NCBI RefSeq assembly: GCF_030848805.1
Contig: NC_092367.1
Coordinates: forward strand, 6,603,019-6,667,018
DNA length: 64,000 bases
Direction of reading: 5' to 3'
Source: Temnothorax longispinosus
Taxonomy: Eukaryota > Arthropoda > Insecta > Hymenoptera > Formicidae
The position numbers and the translations under genes were made by a program. Under the pieces are notes generated by a model. That model had not been told where the DNA came from. It searched no databases and saw only the letters and a program-made list of their open reading frames with translations. Positions 1 to 11,319 of the stretch are shown piece after piece; the first letter of the stretch is position 1; each line of letters opens with the position of its first letter.

Positions 1-199
1 CCGTGATAATACGTAATAAACGTACGCGTGTTTGATATCGCATTATCCGTGCGCGCGTCGCGTCGTCAATGAAAATTATGATGCGCGATGGTGTTTCCGA
101 TAATAACCAGACAAACCACACTTAAACAATAAGAGAATACAAATGCATGGCGGTACACGAGATACAGAGAATCGCAGAAATAAAACCATACTTATTGCA

Positions 200-248
200 G
201 GAAAAAAAAAGAGAGAAAAAGAGAAAGAGAGAGAGAGAGAGAGAGAAA
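200..248 (+). repeat. Purine (GA)n tract
   Basis: A run of A, then mixed GA units; simple repeat. Confidence 0.9.
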
Positions 249-560
249 CATGACGTTATTACTTGAGTCAATTATCCGTAGGCAATTAGCGCGCCGTTAA
301 TCGACATTCCAACGTCTTAACGGTAATTTGCGCGGCGCGGACGTATAAACGGCAAAGAGAGACGGCTGTTAACGCGTCGACAGAAATTACGGAGACAGGC
401 GCATACACGGCAATGCGCAGATACGTCCCGATAAAGTCAACTGCGGAGTAGTCCAATCGACGATAAGCACACCGACGTGCAAACTGTTGGGCGTGTGTTT
501 AACTCATACGCGTGATCATCGCCGGGCGAATTGGTCGCCGGAAGAACGTTGGGGTTTCTC

Positions 561-566
561 CTCCGT

Positions 567-602
<36 letters not shown>

Positions 603-660
603 CCATCCCGTACGTACGTACGTCCATCCATCCATCCATCTATCCATCCATCCGTTCGGC
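561..660 (+). repeat. (CCAT)n microsatellite interrupted by (CGTA)n
   Basis: About 100 bp of CCAT units with a CGTACGTACGTACG insert near 609-623. It gives His/Pro/Ser/Ile-rich open frames in several phases that are not genes. Confidence 0.95.
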
Positions 661-2299
661 CGTCTATCAGTCTATCCGGCCTTCACTATATGGCGATTCT
701 ACCTCCACCGCTATAGAGGCGCCGCACTCCCAACACAATTTCCACCAATAATTAGATCACTACCATCGTGTTTCGCTGCGATATACGCAGTGAAATTTAT
801 CGTTCAAGCGGGTAATGATCGTCGACAAAGCTGGCCGCTTGTCAGGAATTAAATTTACTTGAAACGGAAACAACACGTTGCGCGGAGCGCGTTCGCAATT
901 TAAAGTGACTGGAAGTATAATCCAAAATTATATTTTTATACATGTCCCCCGTTAATTAAATGCGGCGGTTGATAGTAAAATCCTAAGTAAAAATTCAGCA
1001 ATACGTTCTGCAAAATTAATCTACAAAAAAAAGTAAGACTATAGATATAAAAATATTTTCTGCAAAAGACCGAATTACCGAATTAATTAATTTACGCGGA
1101 AATACTTTGCGGCTCCTCTCAATGATTCCAAGGCCATTTTAAATCGTCATTAGCAAAATATAATGCTACAGATGTTATCCGGAAAAAGATCCGTGTTACA
1201 ATGGTGAGCGCTAGTAATCTGCAATGTACAGTACTTATAAGTCAAACTAGCACCTCGGCGAAATGTACATACGCGCGAACGGAGCGAAAGGAGGAAACGG
1301 CGAATGTGTACGCTGTGAAGTTGTTAAATCGATTTATCGGAAATAGGGTCTGGAACGTGGCAATTTCGCCCGCTTAACCATGAACCAGGAAATTAAATGA
1401 TCGGTCGATAAATTCATTAATCCCCGCCGTTCGCACCCCCGCCACCTTTGGCTGGACGCTGTCGTTTCTTACGGCTGTTCTCTCGTCCATTTGTACAGTT
1501 CGCACCGTCGCGCTCATATTTACGCATCGGAAACAATCGCCCGAAGAGCGACGGAGGAGCAGAAGCATTCTCCCAAGGACTACCGCAATTCCCTTCGGAA
1601 CGGGACAAGAAGCGAAAACTCGAAGTTAATATCTGCCGTAAAAAACCGCTGGATATTTTCATTACGATTTCGCGGCCGTGTCGGTTTTACGCCTCTTGAG
1701 TACAAGAGAAACTGTGATGATGCGAGATACGACGGGATATCGTCAGGTTTCACACTGTGCTTCACGCGGCGAATTTCCCTTTCGGCATAAAGTTTGCGAG
1801 CGAACGCTCGCTCGGAGCTGATTCGCGCGAGCCTCGGCGAGAATTTACGGGACAATACCGTTGGGAGTATCGCGAAAATAGAAACGAAACAATTCGCCTT
1901 GACTGAGAGTATCGTCAGGAATCTGGTGGCAAGATATGCTTGTACCTCGTAATACAATAAGTCATGCTGCTAAATGCGTTTACTAATGATTCCTCTCCTG
2001 TCGCGATGTCTGTGCATAATCGCTGCGTTCTATGAGACAAATCATTGTAAGGGAACGCAAGACTTTGTTATAGAGGAATAACAGTTCCTTCGAATGTTTC
2101 AATTTCTTACAGTTATCCAAGATCGTTCCTTGAGTTCGCGACAATATTTTACGATATGGACCGAACGAGGAGCTTATACATAAAAATGCGAAATCAATTT
2201 CTTTGAGCCGACATTCTCCCGAGGGCGCGATGTATTTGCTCGATCGCGGATGAAATCGCGCGCGAGAGTCAAGCTCCGCGTGTGCGTCCCCGTGCTTTC

Positions 2300-2346
2300 C
2301 CCCTCGGGCTCTCTTCTCACCTGCAACGGCAAAAAGGCGAGGCCGC
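2300..2346 (-). promoter_or_regulatory. Weak acceptor-donor juxtaposition
   Basis: On the minus strand CCTTTTTGCCGTTGCAG is followed by GTGAGAAG at 2321/2320. The pattern resembles a recursive splice site in the presumed downstream intron, but the pyrimidine tract is broken by purines and the segment sits in a GC-rich patch. Low support. Confidence 0.15.
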
Positions 2347-2798
2347 ATTGCATCGTTAAATTGGCGCATCGAAAACAATCGAGCCATTCCTCGCGGAGCG
2401 CGAGGCACGAGAGGGAGGGAGGAGAACAAAAACAAGAGGAGGAATGGGACGAGTAGGTGAGCGAGAGAGCAGGCGGGCACAGCGAATGCAAGACTCACCG
2501 AGGCCGTCTCGTTGCGCTTTATAGCCGCGCGCTTGACCACGAGAGGAGAAAAACGTCTCAGGGCCGACCGGTCCTTCGCTCTTCCCTCCCCGTCCGCTCT
2601 TCGGCCCTCCGCCGAACGGCCGCTTACCCTCCTCCTCTTCTTGAATGAGCATTTATTATCGGGCAAGACCGTGTGGCAGCTTGCCAGGGCGCGCACTTGA
2701 TCTTACACCGCGCCTTGTAAAACACCACTTTTATACGACTGAAAAGCAATTTAATTCCCTCGTTTCTCTATTCTTGCGAACCGCGCCACTCTCACCCC

Positions 2799-2830
2799 CT
2801 CTCCCTTCTCTTTCTCTCTCTCTCTCTCTC
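2799..2830 (+). repeat. (TC)n tract
   Basis: Pyrimidine dinucleotide run. Confidence 0.9.
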
Positions 2831-5503
2831 ATCGTTCGCTTCCTAATCTCCGCGCCTCGTATCCGAACCCTCGCGCCCTCCGACCACCCTCTATATCCGA
2901 CGGGTATTATTAATCTCGCTCGTACAATGTAACATTGTGCGCGGGTATCGTTCAATTAATTCGAAATGTGTGTACGCGAACGCCAGATTGGAAACCAAGA
3001 GCCGGTGAGAATACACGGAGGGCAGCGGTGTACTAAGAGGGTGACGAAGGGATCAATCCGCCCAAGGGGATTAGAATTGTCGATACACAAGCTGAATAAA
3101 TGATAAAATAAATCGAATAAAAATTCATTAAATTTATTTGCAAACGTAATGTAGCTTTTTCCCTGCGCATTGAACCTGATAATTATTCGCGAACGATGCG
3201 ATGAAAGACACTTTCGGCTCGTCGAGATGAGTAATACACAATGCAGTTTCAAATGCCAAAAAAAAATAGACGGAAGGTTCGTGCAGATCCGGGAGTTCAC
3301 GGCTCGGAAGAGTTCCATTCTAATATTTGTATTGTGCGCGTTGAATTGGAAATTTGTGTAAATCGCTACTGCCAAGTGCTAGCAAACGGTGCATTTAGAT
3401 ACGGCGGGGATTCTGTGGAGTGCGATCAATTTATATTCGCAATGACTTTGCATACGTTACGATTGAATGCGAAATATCAAAAGCTCGCCTATCGGAAACC
3501 GATCTAAATGGTGATTAATAATAGGTTACGAAGGCGTATGAAATAATTTAATAGGATTATATCGAGGAAAATAAAGAACGTAGAAACAGATTAATCTAAC
3601 TACCGTTATTCGAGCTTCGAGATAAACTGCAACGAACCATAAAAATTAGAGATTAAAATATATTGATTTTTATTATCCAATCAATCTAACAAAATACATA
3701 AAATCATATGAATAACGATCTTTAAAAGGTAAATAAAAAATAATTTTATAAGAAATGATTTAGACTATCTTAGCACTAAAAGCTAATGATATCTTATCTT
3801 CAGAAAAGATTTATATTAAAAGATTTCACAATTTCACGAACACATCGTTACTTTAATATTACTATACATATATTATTTCCGATAAGACTATTTATACATC
3901 ACCTCCGTTTAAGAAAAAAATATTAAAAATTACATCATTCACAATCTGTATACCTAGTCAAATATTGATGGTTCGATCGCTTCTCGGGCACGAACGGATC
4001 GCATCGGCACGTGACGAGGGCTCAACATGTTCACAAAGCAACATCGCACGCCGTCGAGGCGTTTAAAGTGCCATTAGCTGCACGCTGCCAGGGATCACGC
4101 GGAGAAGAGAGGAGTACGGGGACTGGCCCGAGGCAGAGGGAGTGCAACCCCGAGCGCCGAATTCAAGATACGTCCCGTTTGCGCGACGGGGCGGAAATCT
4201 CTCCGGGGACGGTGAGAGCGCAGTGCAGTATTTCCGGTACAACGAACTAGTCAAATATACAAACATATTGAAATATTCTGCCGCGACTCGCAGTCCGCGA
4301 ATAATGCCGGTCGCACCGGCGGCTTCGTTCCGATACGCATACAGGATGTAGGAAATTCAACGATACTCCGACGTTATATTCTGGAGGATCCCGAGACGTG
4401 GCGGCAGGCGGAGACGGAGCGGAGGAAACGAATATTTGCGATGCGTGCGGAGCTCGACAGATATTTATTGATAGTAGATTTACTCTTGAAAATGGAATCG
4501 CGTTTTGATAAGTCGGTCTCGCGAGAAATTGATTCAACGACAGTCTGATAAAGAAAAATATCCTTCAAAAACATAACAATGAAATTTGCACGATAAAGTT
4601 TTGCAACGTAATCTATTAAAATGCGTACAATTATGAAAATGTAAAAGATATAATAAAAGAAAAGAGGGGCGTTCTATTATTTCATTTAAGAAGATCCAGA
4701 CAAACGGATCACTTTTAAAAAATGTATTCTTCGAAATATTTAAGACGGCAGATCGACAGAAATATCGCTGTAAAGAAAACTGTAAAATATTTCGCTCGAA
4801 GCTTTTTCAGTGGAAGAAAAATCCTGAATGCAAGACGTTATATAGGTAGTATATATATATGAACGCTTGCACCTAGCAAGACCATCTGAAAAATTCAACT
4901 GTGAGAAATCAACGAGACGTCCGGATAAGCGTAAACAGCAAGAAAGCTCGAGATTCGATCTTTATGTGTTTTTAAAACATTGAACAATTATAATAAATTC
5001 AATTCAGACGGGTTGTACCGTGTCAATATATAGCACATCCAAGAGAAAATATAAGAAACGGAAGCGAGATATACCGCGCAATTCTGCTGAAATTTATCGC
5101 GATGTAGAATCCGCGTAGAACGTCTCACGACGCGTTTTTAAGCCCGACAATATCCGCATCTATTACGACGCGAAATGTATTTCCTGGCGCGAGACATATT
5201 TTCAAGATCACTCGTCTGCGCCCGCAGCGACTGTAAGCAGCATCACGTACGCGACATCGTTTTTCCTTCTTCCCGCAGCAATATTGCAACGCGTACCGAA
5301 GTGGAAAACGCATGCGAACGTCGCGACTGATGTTACGCGTCTACGTCTACATACACGTGTGCGTACGCGCGGACACGTCGCATCTCTCACACGTGCCCGC
5401 CAAGAGGAGACGTTCAAGAGCCGACGTGTGTACGCCACTTGACAATACGGAGTTGCAGCGAACAAAAAGAACCTGTACGAGCGAATGAACGGGCGAATGG
5501 GCG

Positions 5504-5532
5504 AATGAACGAACGAACGAACGAACGAACGG
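5504..5532 (+). repeat. (GAAC)n microsatellite
   Basis: Tandem GAAC units preceded by diverged GAAT/GGGC units. Confidence 0.9.
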
Positions 5533-6244
5533 AGAATGTACGATCCTCCGTCCCCTGTCCGTTCCTTCTCTCGCTTTTTATCCGGCGCGATCTTCGCGCA
5601 GCTTCGCTTCGGCTCACAATACACACGGCGCCCGCTCCACTCTTCTCCCTGAGGTACGACAGCTTGTTGCGAGCCCAGTTCCGGATTACGGCTCTTACGA
5701 TACCCACTCGCGACTCGAAAAGCTCGGATAGTCCGTCTGGAAACTGCGAAAAAAAGCATGACGACCAAAGCGCGGATTTCTTGTCTCAGAACGTTACAAT
5801 TCGTTCCAATGGCATAACGTCAATCAGAACAATCGTAATTCTTGATAATATTATCAATAAACAATTATCGCCGCTTATAATGTTGCTATTGTTAGTAGGC
5901 GCACTAAACTGATAAACATAAAGAAATATTTTAACGCCTAATCAATTCTTGCTGGGCGTTTTAATCTGCCGACGCTAACATCAACCAAAGACAGAAGAGT
6001 TTTATTTGACAGAGCTGAAGTGTTAGAGTGCCACCGAGCAAATAAATTTTTTAATCAAACTCCGCGAGTCTGTGGTAGAGCGAGATGTAGGTATATATCG
6101 ATCAGAATGCGCAACGCGAGGCTAATCCGTTGTCCGTTGTGCACCATCCCGCGGTTGCTCCAAGTTAGACGGGGGTATCTCTTTTCCTCCGAGAGAGTAG
6201 ATACCGTCGACCGAATGTCTCTGTGTGTGCAGCATCTATGACCC

Positions 6245-6280
6245 GAGAGAGCGAGAGAGAGAGAGAGAGGGGGGAGGGGG
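6245..6280 (+). repeat. (GA)n tract passing into poly-G-rich purines
   Basis: Simple repeat, visible directly. Confidence 0.85.
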
Positions 6281-7719
6281 AAGCAGACCCAGCGTGAAAT
6301 CATTTGTCCGGGACGAGCCGGCGCGAAACGCCCGCAAATTGAATAGCTGGCGGAAATACCGGCGGGACGAACCAACGAATAACCCGTCGCGTACACCCCC
6401 GCGCACCCTCGCCATCCGCGTGCACTCGCGCGTATCCGCCCCGGTCTCTGCCTGATTTATTAGGAGCTAACCGTCAAAGAAAACGGCACCGCCTCTAGTT
6501 AGATTACTGTGCACGCCGCTGCCGGAAAATTTGTTCGCCACCGCCAACAAGTAAGAGACTCCTATTACAGAAATTCACGAATCGTAACCGACAACCTGTA
6601 CTAGGAAAAATGGGTATTTCAATGGAAAATGATAAAGTAAAAACGGACAGTTGATTTTTCACAGTTGAATTAAAAATCAGACAATCGAGGTAATCGATTG
6701 TAAATATCAAATCTCTTTAAAACTTAATAAAATAAAAGAAGTGGATTAAATAAAGGGATGTAATGGAATTTTTAAAAAATCAGCTAATATAAAGTCATAT
6801 GTCAATGTTAACGAAATAAAATTAATCGTTTCCTCCGTAGGTCAATAATCGGACTGCCGTTTACTTACTTAATTTAATAGAGCGCGTTCTTTCACGTTCG
6901 CGGACGCTGAAATTAATGTAAGCATCGCGATACCCGAGTCAATACGGCGATATTAATGAAACGTCAGTCACGTCGCGCGTCCCATCGTGTCCGATATCAC
7001 GAAGGACAGGTCGGGGGAGGATGAGGGGGAAGAGGGACAGAGGTCGCGGTTGCCGGTCACGCGATAAAATAATTAAAACGACCCTCTTCTATTCTTCGAC
7101 CTCGCGTCGGTGGTGAAAAGGTAATTATTATTCCCGCGGTGAGTATGCCGTCGGTAGAGGGAGATGCCGCAGGAAACGACGAAGCGAGAAGAAAAGCCGG
7201 GAAGGGGAAGAAAATTGAATACAATGAGTACAGTCGGCGACGAAGGTAAGAAGCGGAAAAACGACGACGACGATCGGACAAAAGCGGCGTGCGAAGAAGG
7301 AAAATTGAATACAACGCGATCGCCTTAACGAAATCATGTTGACTACAGGATGACATAATAGCGTCGGTAACTGTTATACAGTTGTCGCGAACGAAAGAAA
7401 AAAGAACAAACAAAAGTGAAAATCTGAGTGAAATGGATGAAAATATGCGGATAGACACTGCGGAAGATTCCAAAGAAAAACAGGCCGAGGGAAGGATATC
7501 CCCTCGGTGGCTCGGGCGCTCGGAAATTATTTCACGGCGGACGATAAAAACCTGAAGAACGAGGAGAACCATGAAAAAATGGATGGTGAAGGGAAGGAGG
7601 AAGAGAGAAAGAGAAAGAGGGAGGGAGACATCCGGAAAGAACGGCAAAATGGCGAGAAAGGAAATGAAAATGAAGCGGGCACGGTGGCCAGCGAGGTATA
7701 AAAAAGACGACGAAAGAAA

Positions 7720-7767
7720 GGGCTTAATACCGCGTAACGTAATTTAAAAGTGTAATTGCTCTTGTCA
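7720..7767 (+). repeat. Local duplicate element A, copy 1
   Basis: These 48 nt match 8565-8612 at 46 positions. Similarity extends on both sides: the upstream block at 7675-7689 matches 8484-8498, and a shared GACGCTGAA lies downstream. The core contains TAATTTAAAAG and TGTAATTG. It is not coding on either strand. Confidence 0.85.
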
Positions 7768-8564
7768 GACTCGACGCTGAAGAGGACAGCCGCGAGAGAG
7801 CGGAGAGCTGCGCGAAATGGAAAAACGGATACAAATGAAAGAAGGGAAAATTAGAATAGGGAAATGAAGGCGGACGGATGAATATAGTTTGAGCGCAACA
7901 GTTTTAGCCAGGCAGGCAGCAAGAATCCGCACGGAGCGCTAAAAACACGGCGAGAATGAGAAAATAGATACCGGATATACCGAAGACAATAGTAAGAAAC
8001 GAGAGTTTAGACCGGTGGGAATTGAAGAGATGGCAATAATGAAAGTTAAAGCAAGAATTTAATATCGTATAATGCAATTAACTAGCATAATTATTCCTGC
8101 TTGACGCTAAGTAGGGATGAACAACGACAGGCAAAGTTTTTGAGATAAAAGTACGGAGTTTCAACAAAGTTGAAACGGTAACTGACAGATAATCGTTATA
8201 GCGATAAGCAGAGTTTCGTTACATGAACCTACATCTGTAATATTAAATTAAACACAAAATGTTAACTCGTATTCTCTGTTCCCGGATCATTGGTTAATAT
8301 CCTTCAGCAACAATTGCAAGTCCTTCAGTTTTATGGAACGGAGTCCAGAAATACGAAATCTGCGACGGAGAATCTGAATGAAGATAATAAGAAGAAAAAG
8401 AGAAGGGGGGAAACGGTAGCGGGATCGAGTCGGTGAAGTATTCGGGAAATTCAGGAGGGCACGAGGGGAGATGAATGGACAGAGCGGACACGGTGGCCGG
8501 GAAGGAACGCGGAAAAAAATGAACGAACGTACATACGTACGAACGGGGGGAAGAAGAAGAGAAG

Positions 8565-8612
8565 GGGCTTAATATCGTGTAACGTAATTTAAAAGTGTAA
8601 TTGCTCTTGTCA
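8565..8612 (+). repeat. Local duplicate element A, copy 2
   Basis: Partner of 7720-7767, 845 bp away in the same orientation, with two differences in 48 nt. It is followed by a GGAGC-type short tandem run at about 8634-8665. High identity against diverged surroundings suggests recent duplication, gene conversion or constraint. Confidence 0.85.
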
Positions 8613-8639
8613 TGCCGGACGCTGAAAAGAGTGGAGAGG

Positions 8640-9782
8640 AGCGGAGCGGAGCGGAGCGACCGAGCGACAATGAGTCTCGGGACCGGCCGGACACTCGTTC
8701 GCTCGCTCGCTCGCGCCAACAACGCGAGCGGCGGGCGCGAGCGGGCGCTTACGTTACCGGGAGCGTAATAAGTTTTCATGCAAAGCGAACGTGGATTATC
8801 CAACCGTGAATGTGCGCGGGAATTATATTTCACAGGAGGAAGCAGACTGTTACTGCTCCTATCTGCGTCCTTCCACGACAGGCTCTCGGTACCTCTCGGA
8901 CTCGCTCGTCATAAATTACACGGACAAGCCGGGGCCACGGCCAGGATTTAGCAGTCCTCTATAGCCAGAGCTAGTACCTTTCCACCCTATCTCGTTCCAT
9001 CTCGTTCCGTCTCCGTTCCGCCCTTCCCTTCCACTCCTCCCATCCCGTTCTCGTTCAGCCTGTCTGCTGGCTGCAGGTGAGCCAACGTACCTGTCGACCG
9101 TAAGGGACGGTTCTGTACGGACCAGAGATTACGGACAATCCGACCGAATCGTGATTCTCACGCGAGGCTGCCGGGCCGAAGAGGAAACCGCCGTCCAACC
9201 GAAATTGAATCGCATCCTAACGAAGTTGCCTTTGCAGAGAAAGCGCGAAGCGACTTAAGTAACCCGCATGTTCAGGCCGCGACGTAATAATCTCGGACGC
9301 GTTACTTCTGCTCTCGTTACTTTTAATTAGCCGAGATCCCCATCTAGTTCTCTCCCTCTCTCTCTCTTCCTCTCTCTTTGCTCGTAGAGGATCGTGTAAA
9401 ATTAACAGAGCACTGACAATCATTAAAAAAATTAATGTGGTCGAACATCACAAATTAGTCATCAAGGACGAGCATACAGCAAAATATTTTGGCAATAACA
9501 AAAAAAATATCTATATATTATGAAGAAAAAATTGTTACGTAATCGTATATCCTCTCATTCCTAAATCATAAAGAACTCACGATAAAGAGTTGCAGAAGCT
9601 AGAATAAGAAAAAAAGATAACGTCGAAAAGGTTTATTCGAATATCGCAAAAAGATGATATATTGACGTTTATGTAAAAGAAAAAAAAATTGATAAAAAAA
9701 TACAAAAATACGACCTTGATGTGCATGAATAAAATACATTCAGAATAAAAATGGATTTTTCACGGCATGAAGATCAGCGTAC
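8640..9782. other. Non-coding stretch with a pyrimidine-rich tract and donor-like site
   Basis: From about 8985 to 9076 the plus strand is strongly pyrimidine-rich and ends CTGCAG|GTGAGC (9077), an acceptor-donor juxtaposition on the plus strand. No exon is supported. AT-rich from 9425 to 9770. Confidence 0.35.
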
Positions 9783-9962
9783 CTGAAGCATTTTGAATAA
9801 ATACGTGACTCGTGTGCCAATTTTGTAGGATTTTCCCGTCATCACGCGAGTCAAAGGAAGATGCAGGAAGTAATTTGTTCGCGTCTGGATGCGAGAGCAA
9901 CGCGTTAAATTTCCACTAATCAACGCGAGGAGAACAGCGGGGAGCAGCCACTGCTTCCACAT
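9783..9962 (-). CDS. Possible first coding exon of a secreted or membrane protein (unrecognised)
   Basis: On the minus strand an ATG at 9962 with an acceptable context (AACG before ATG) opens 60 codons that end exactly at CTTCAG|GTACGC, a plausible phase-0 donor. The N-terminus MWKQWLLPAVLLALISG is a textbook signal peptide: a short n-region with one Lys, then about 11 hydrophobic residues ending in small residues. The next 40 residues (basic, with RCSR and one NLT sequon) match nothing I know. An earlier donor just after LIS is also possible. A GC-rich island lies just upstream, as expected for a promoter. Against it: no second exon was found to the left, and it would be a same-strand gene nested in the MBD5/6 intron. 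It may be a chance open frame. Confidence 0.25.
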
Positions 9963-9999
9963 CGTTGCTTTCAGTCGATCTACCCTAAAAGCTTGACCC

Positions 10000-11110
10000 G
10001 TCCCGTGTCTCTCCCCCTCCTCCCCCCGAGGCGTCGCGAGGATTCGCCGAGAGATGTGTGCGAGTTACGTCCGACGCTGAGCGACGCGTCGCGTCACGAC
10101 GCGCCGCGGCGCTTTTTCCCATCCCACCGGAAACTCTCTCTCTCACTATGGAACTCGTATCGTCGAGCGGACGGGCGAGTGGATTGAACGCGGAGCCGTT
10201 GCCGGAACCCAGGGATGAGAGGCGTAGAAGCGGCGAATCGAGGCAGGTAGGGTGAACGATCTTCTACCCTACCCCGCGAGAGACGAATTCGGAGGAGAAA
10301 AGCGACGGACGCGAGCGACGAAGACGAGACGAAAGGAGGAGGAGAAGGAGGAGGGTAGCACGTTCTCTCGCCGGGAAAGGGGTGAAGAGACCGCCGAGTC
10401 CCGGGACTCCGCGAGAGAGAGGCTTGTGGAATAGACAGAGCCAAACAAAACAGAGCGCCAAGGATCGGCTAGCGGAGACAGAAAGAGTGAGAGAGCGAAA
10501 GACACGAAAGTGGGGAAGAGCGAGGGACGTTGGGTGACGAACGGGAGATGTGTGGGCGCCGACCGGGAGACGCGGAAGGAGAAGGCAAAGAGCGGGTCGC
10601 CCGAGGCTCCCGCGGGAGCGAGACGAGAAGCTGGAATCCGTGATGGAACGAGGTGAGACATATGAAACGGACGTGAACTTTGAGCGGCGCGCGAGAGAGG
10701 TGTATCCGCTGCTGGTGGTGGAAACGAGCCGTCCTGGTGGCGATAGTGCCGGTGGTGGTGCCGGTGTCGACGGTGGTGGTGGTGCTGGTGGAGGAGAAAA
10801 CGATGTAGAGGGGGTCGAAGGCGGCGGCTCCAGACTCGAGACCCAGGTCGATATCAGCCTCGAGCAAACCAGACATCTACCGACCATTCGCAAAACATTC
10901 ACCTCAAGTGTCCCCGGCGGAGCCCTTCTCCGTTGTTCGCTGCAATGCGGGCCCTCCTACGACCAAGGGAGTGTGTAGCCACCCTTCGACCCCTTCTCTT
11001 CGCGCCTCGCCTCGGTCAGCAGCGGCGACCGTGGCGGCGGAGCGAGTCGGAAATCATATTAACGACACCGCGGTTTTCGATCCACGAGATCGGCAACCGG
11101 CGATCGGCGA
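10000..11110. promoter_or_regulatory. GC-rich, CpG-rich island; candidate promoter or 5' exon region
   Basis: About 1.1 kb is much richer in G+C and CpG than its flanks. Open frames of 212 codons (minus, 10264-10902) and 142 codons (plus, 10550-10978) overlap here, but both are low in complexity: GGT repeats give Gly on plus and Pro/Ser/Thr on minus. This is what stop-poor GC-rich DNA produces. From about 10430 to 10652 the plus strand is purine-rich, like many insect 5' untranslated exons, and ends in a good donor, GAACGAG|GTGAGA. A plus-strand transcript could start here, or a minus-strand one toward the signal-peptide frame at 9962. No TATA box is obvious. Function is inferred from composition and position only. 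Confidence 0.35.
10430..10652 (+). other. Candidate 5' non-coding exon ending at a strong donor
   Basis: This purine-rich segment inside the GC-rich island ends in CGAG|GTGAGA, a near-consensus splice donor on the plus strand. The start is arbitrary because no transcription start could be identified. No downstream partner exon is established; the exon-like segment at 15101-15154 is on the same strand but the link is speculative. Confidence 0.2.
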
Positions 11111-11319
11111 TCCCCGGAGGAACCACGGCCAGCGTTTTAGCGCGGTGAGCCGTGAAAATGTTTCCACGTTGTCCGTCTACTCTCAGTATTTCACGATAAA
11201 CGCGCGAGCGCCGAGCGACAAATCGAATTGCTTCGCGCCAAATTTCGACCGTTCAACGACTCGGAAATCGCTGCATCGCGAAGCTGAGTTACGTCAAGCA
11301 CGTAAATCGAAGAATTGAA

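Larger units (their letters stand above)
661..7674. other. Non-coding stretch
   Basis: No convincing exon. It is AT-rich at 900-1150 and 3540-3960 and GC-rich at about 2240-2650. The long minus-strand frames in the GC-rich patch (for example 1983-2696) are compositional. A donor-like TCG|GTGAGTC lies at 2499/2498 on the minus strand without an evident exon. Confidence 0.5.

Noticed and set aside
487..852. Open frames rich in His/Pro/Ser/Ile
   Set aside because: They are translations of the CCAT microsatellite; three overlapping frames are open at once.
1983..2696. 237-codon minus-strand open frame
   Set aside because: It lies in a GC-rich, stop-poor patch, overlaps open frames in other phases and on the other strand, and shows no domain.
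10264..10902. 212-codon minus and 142-codon plus open frames
   Set aside because: Both are low-complexity products of the same GC-rich island; neither shows a family motif.
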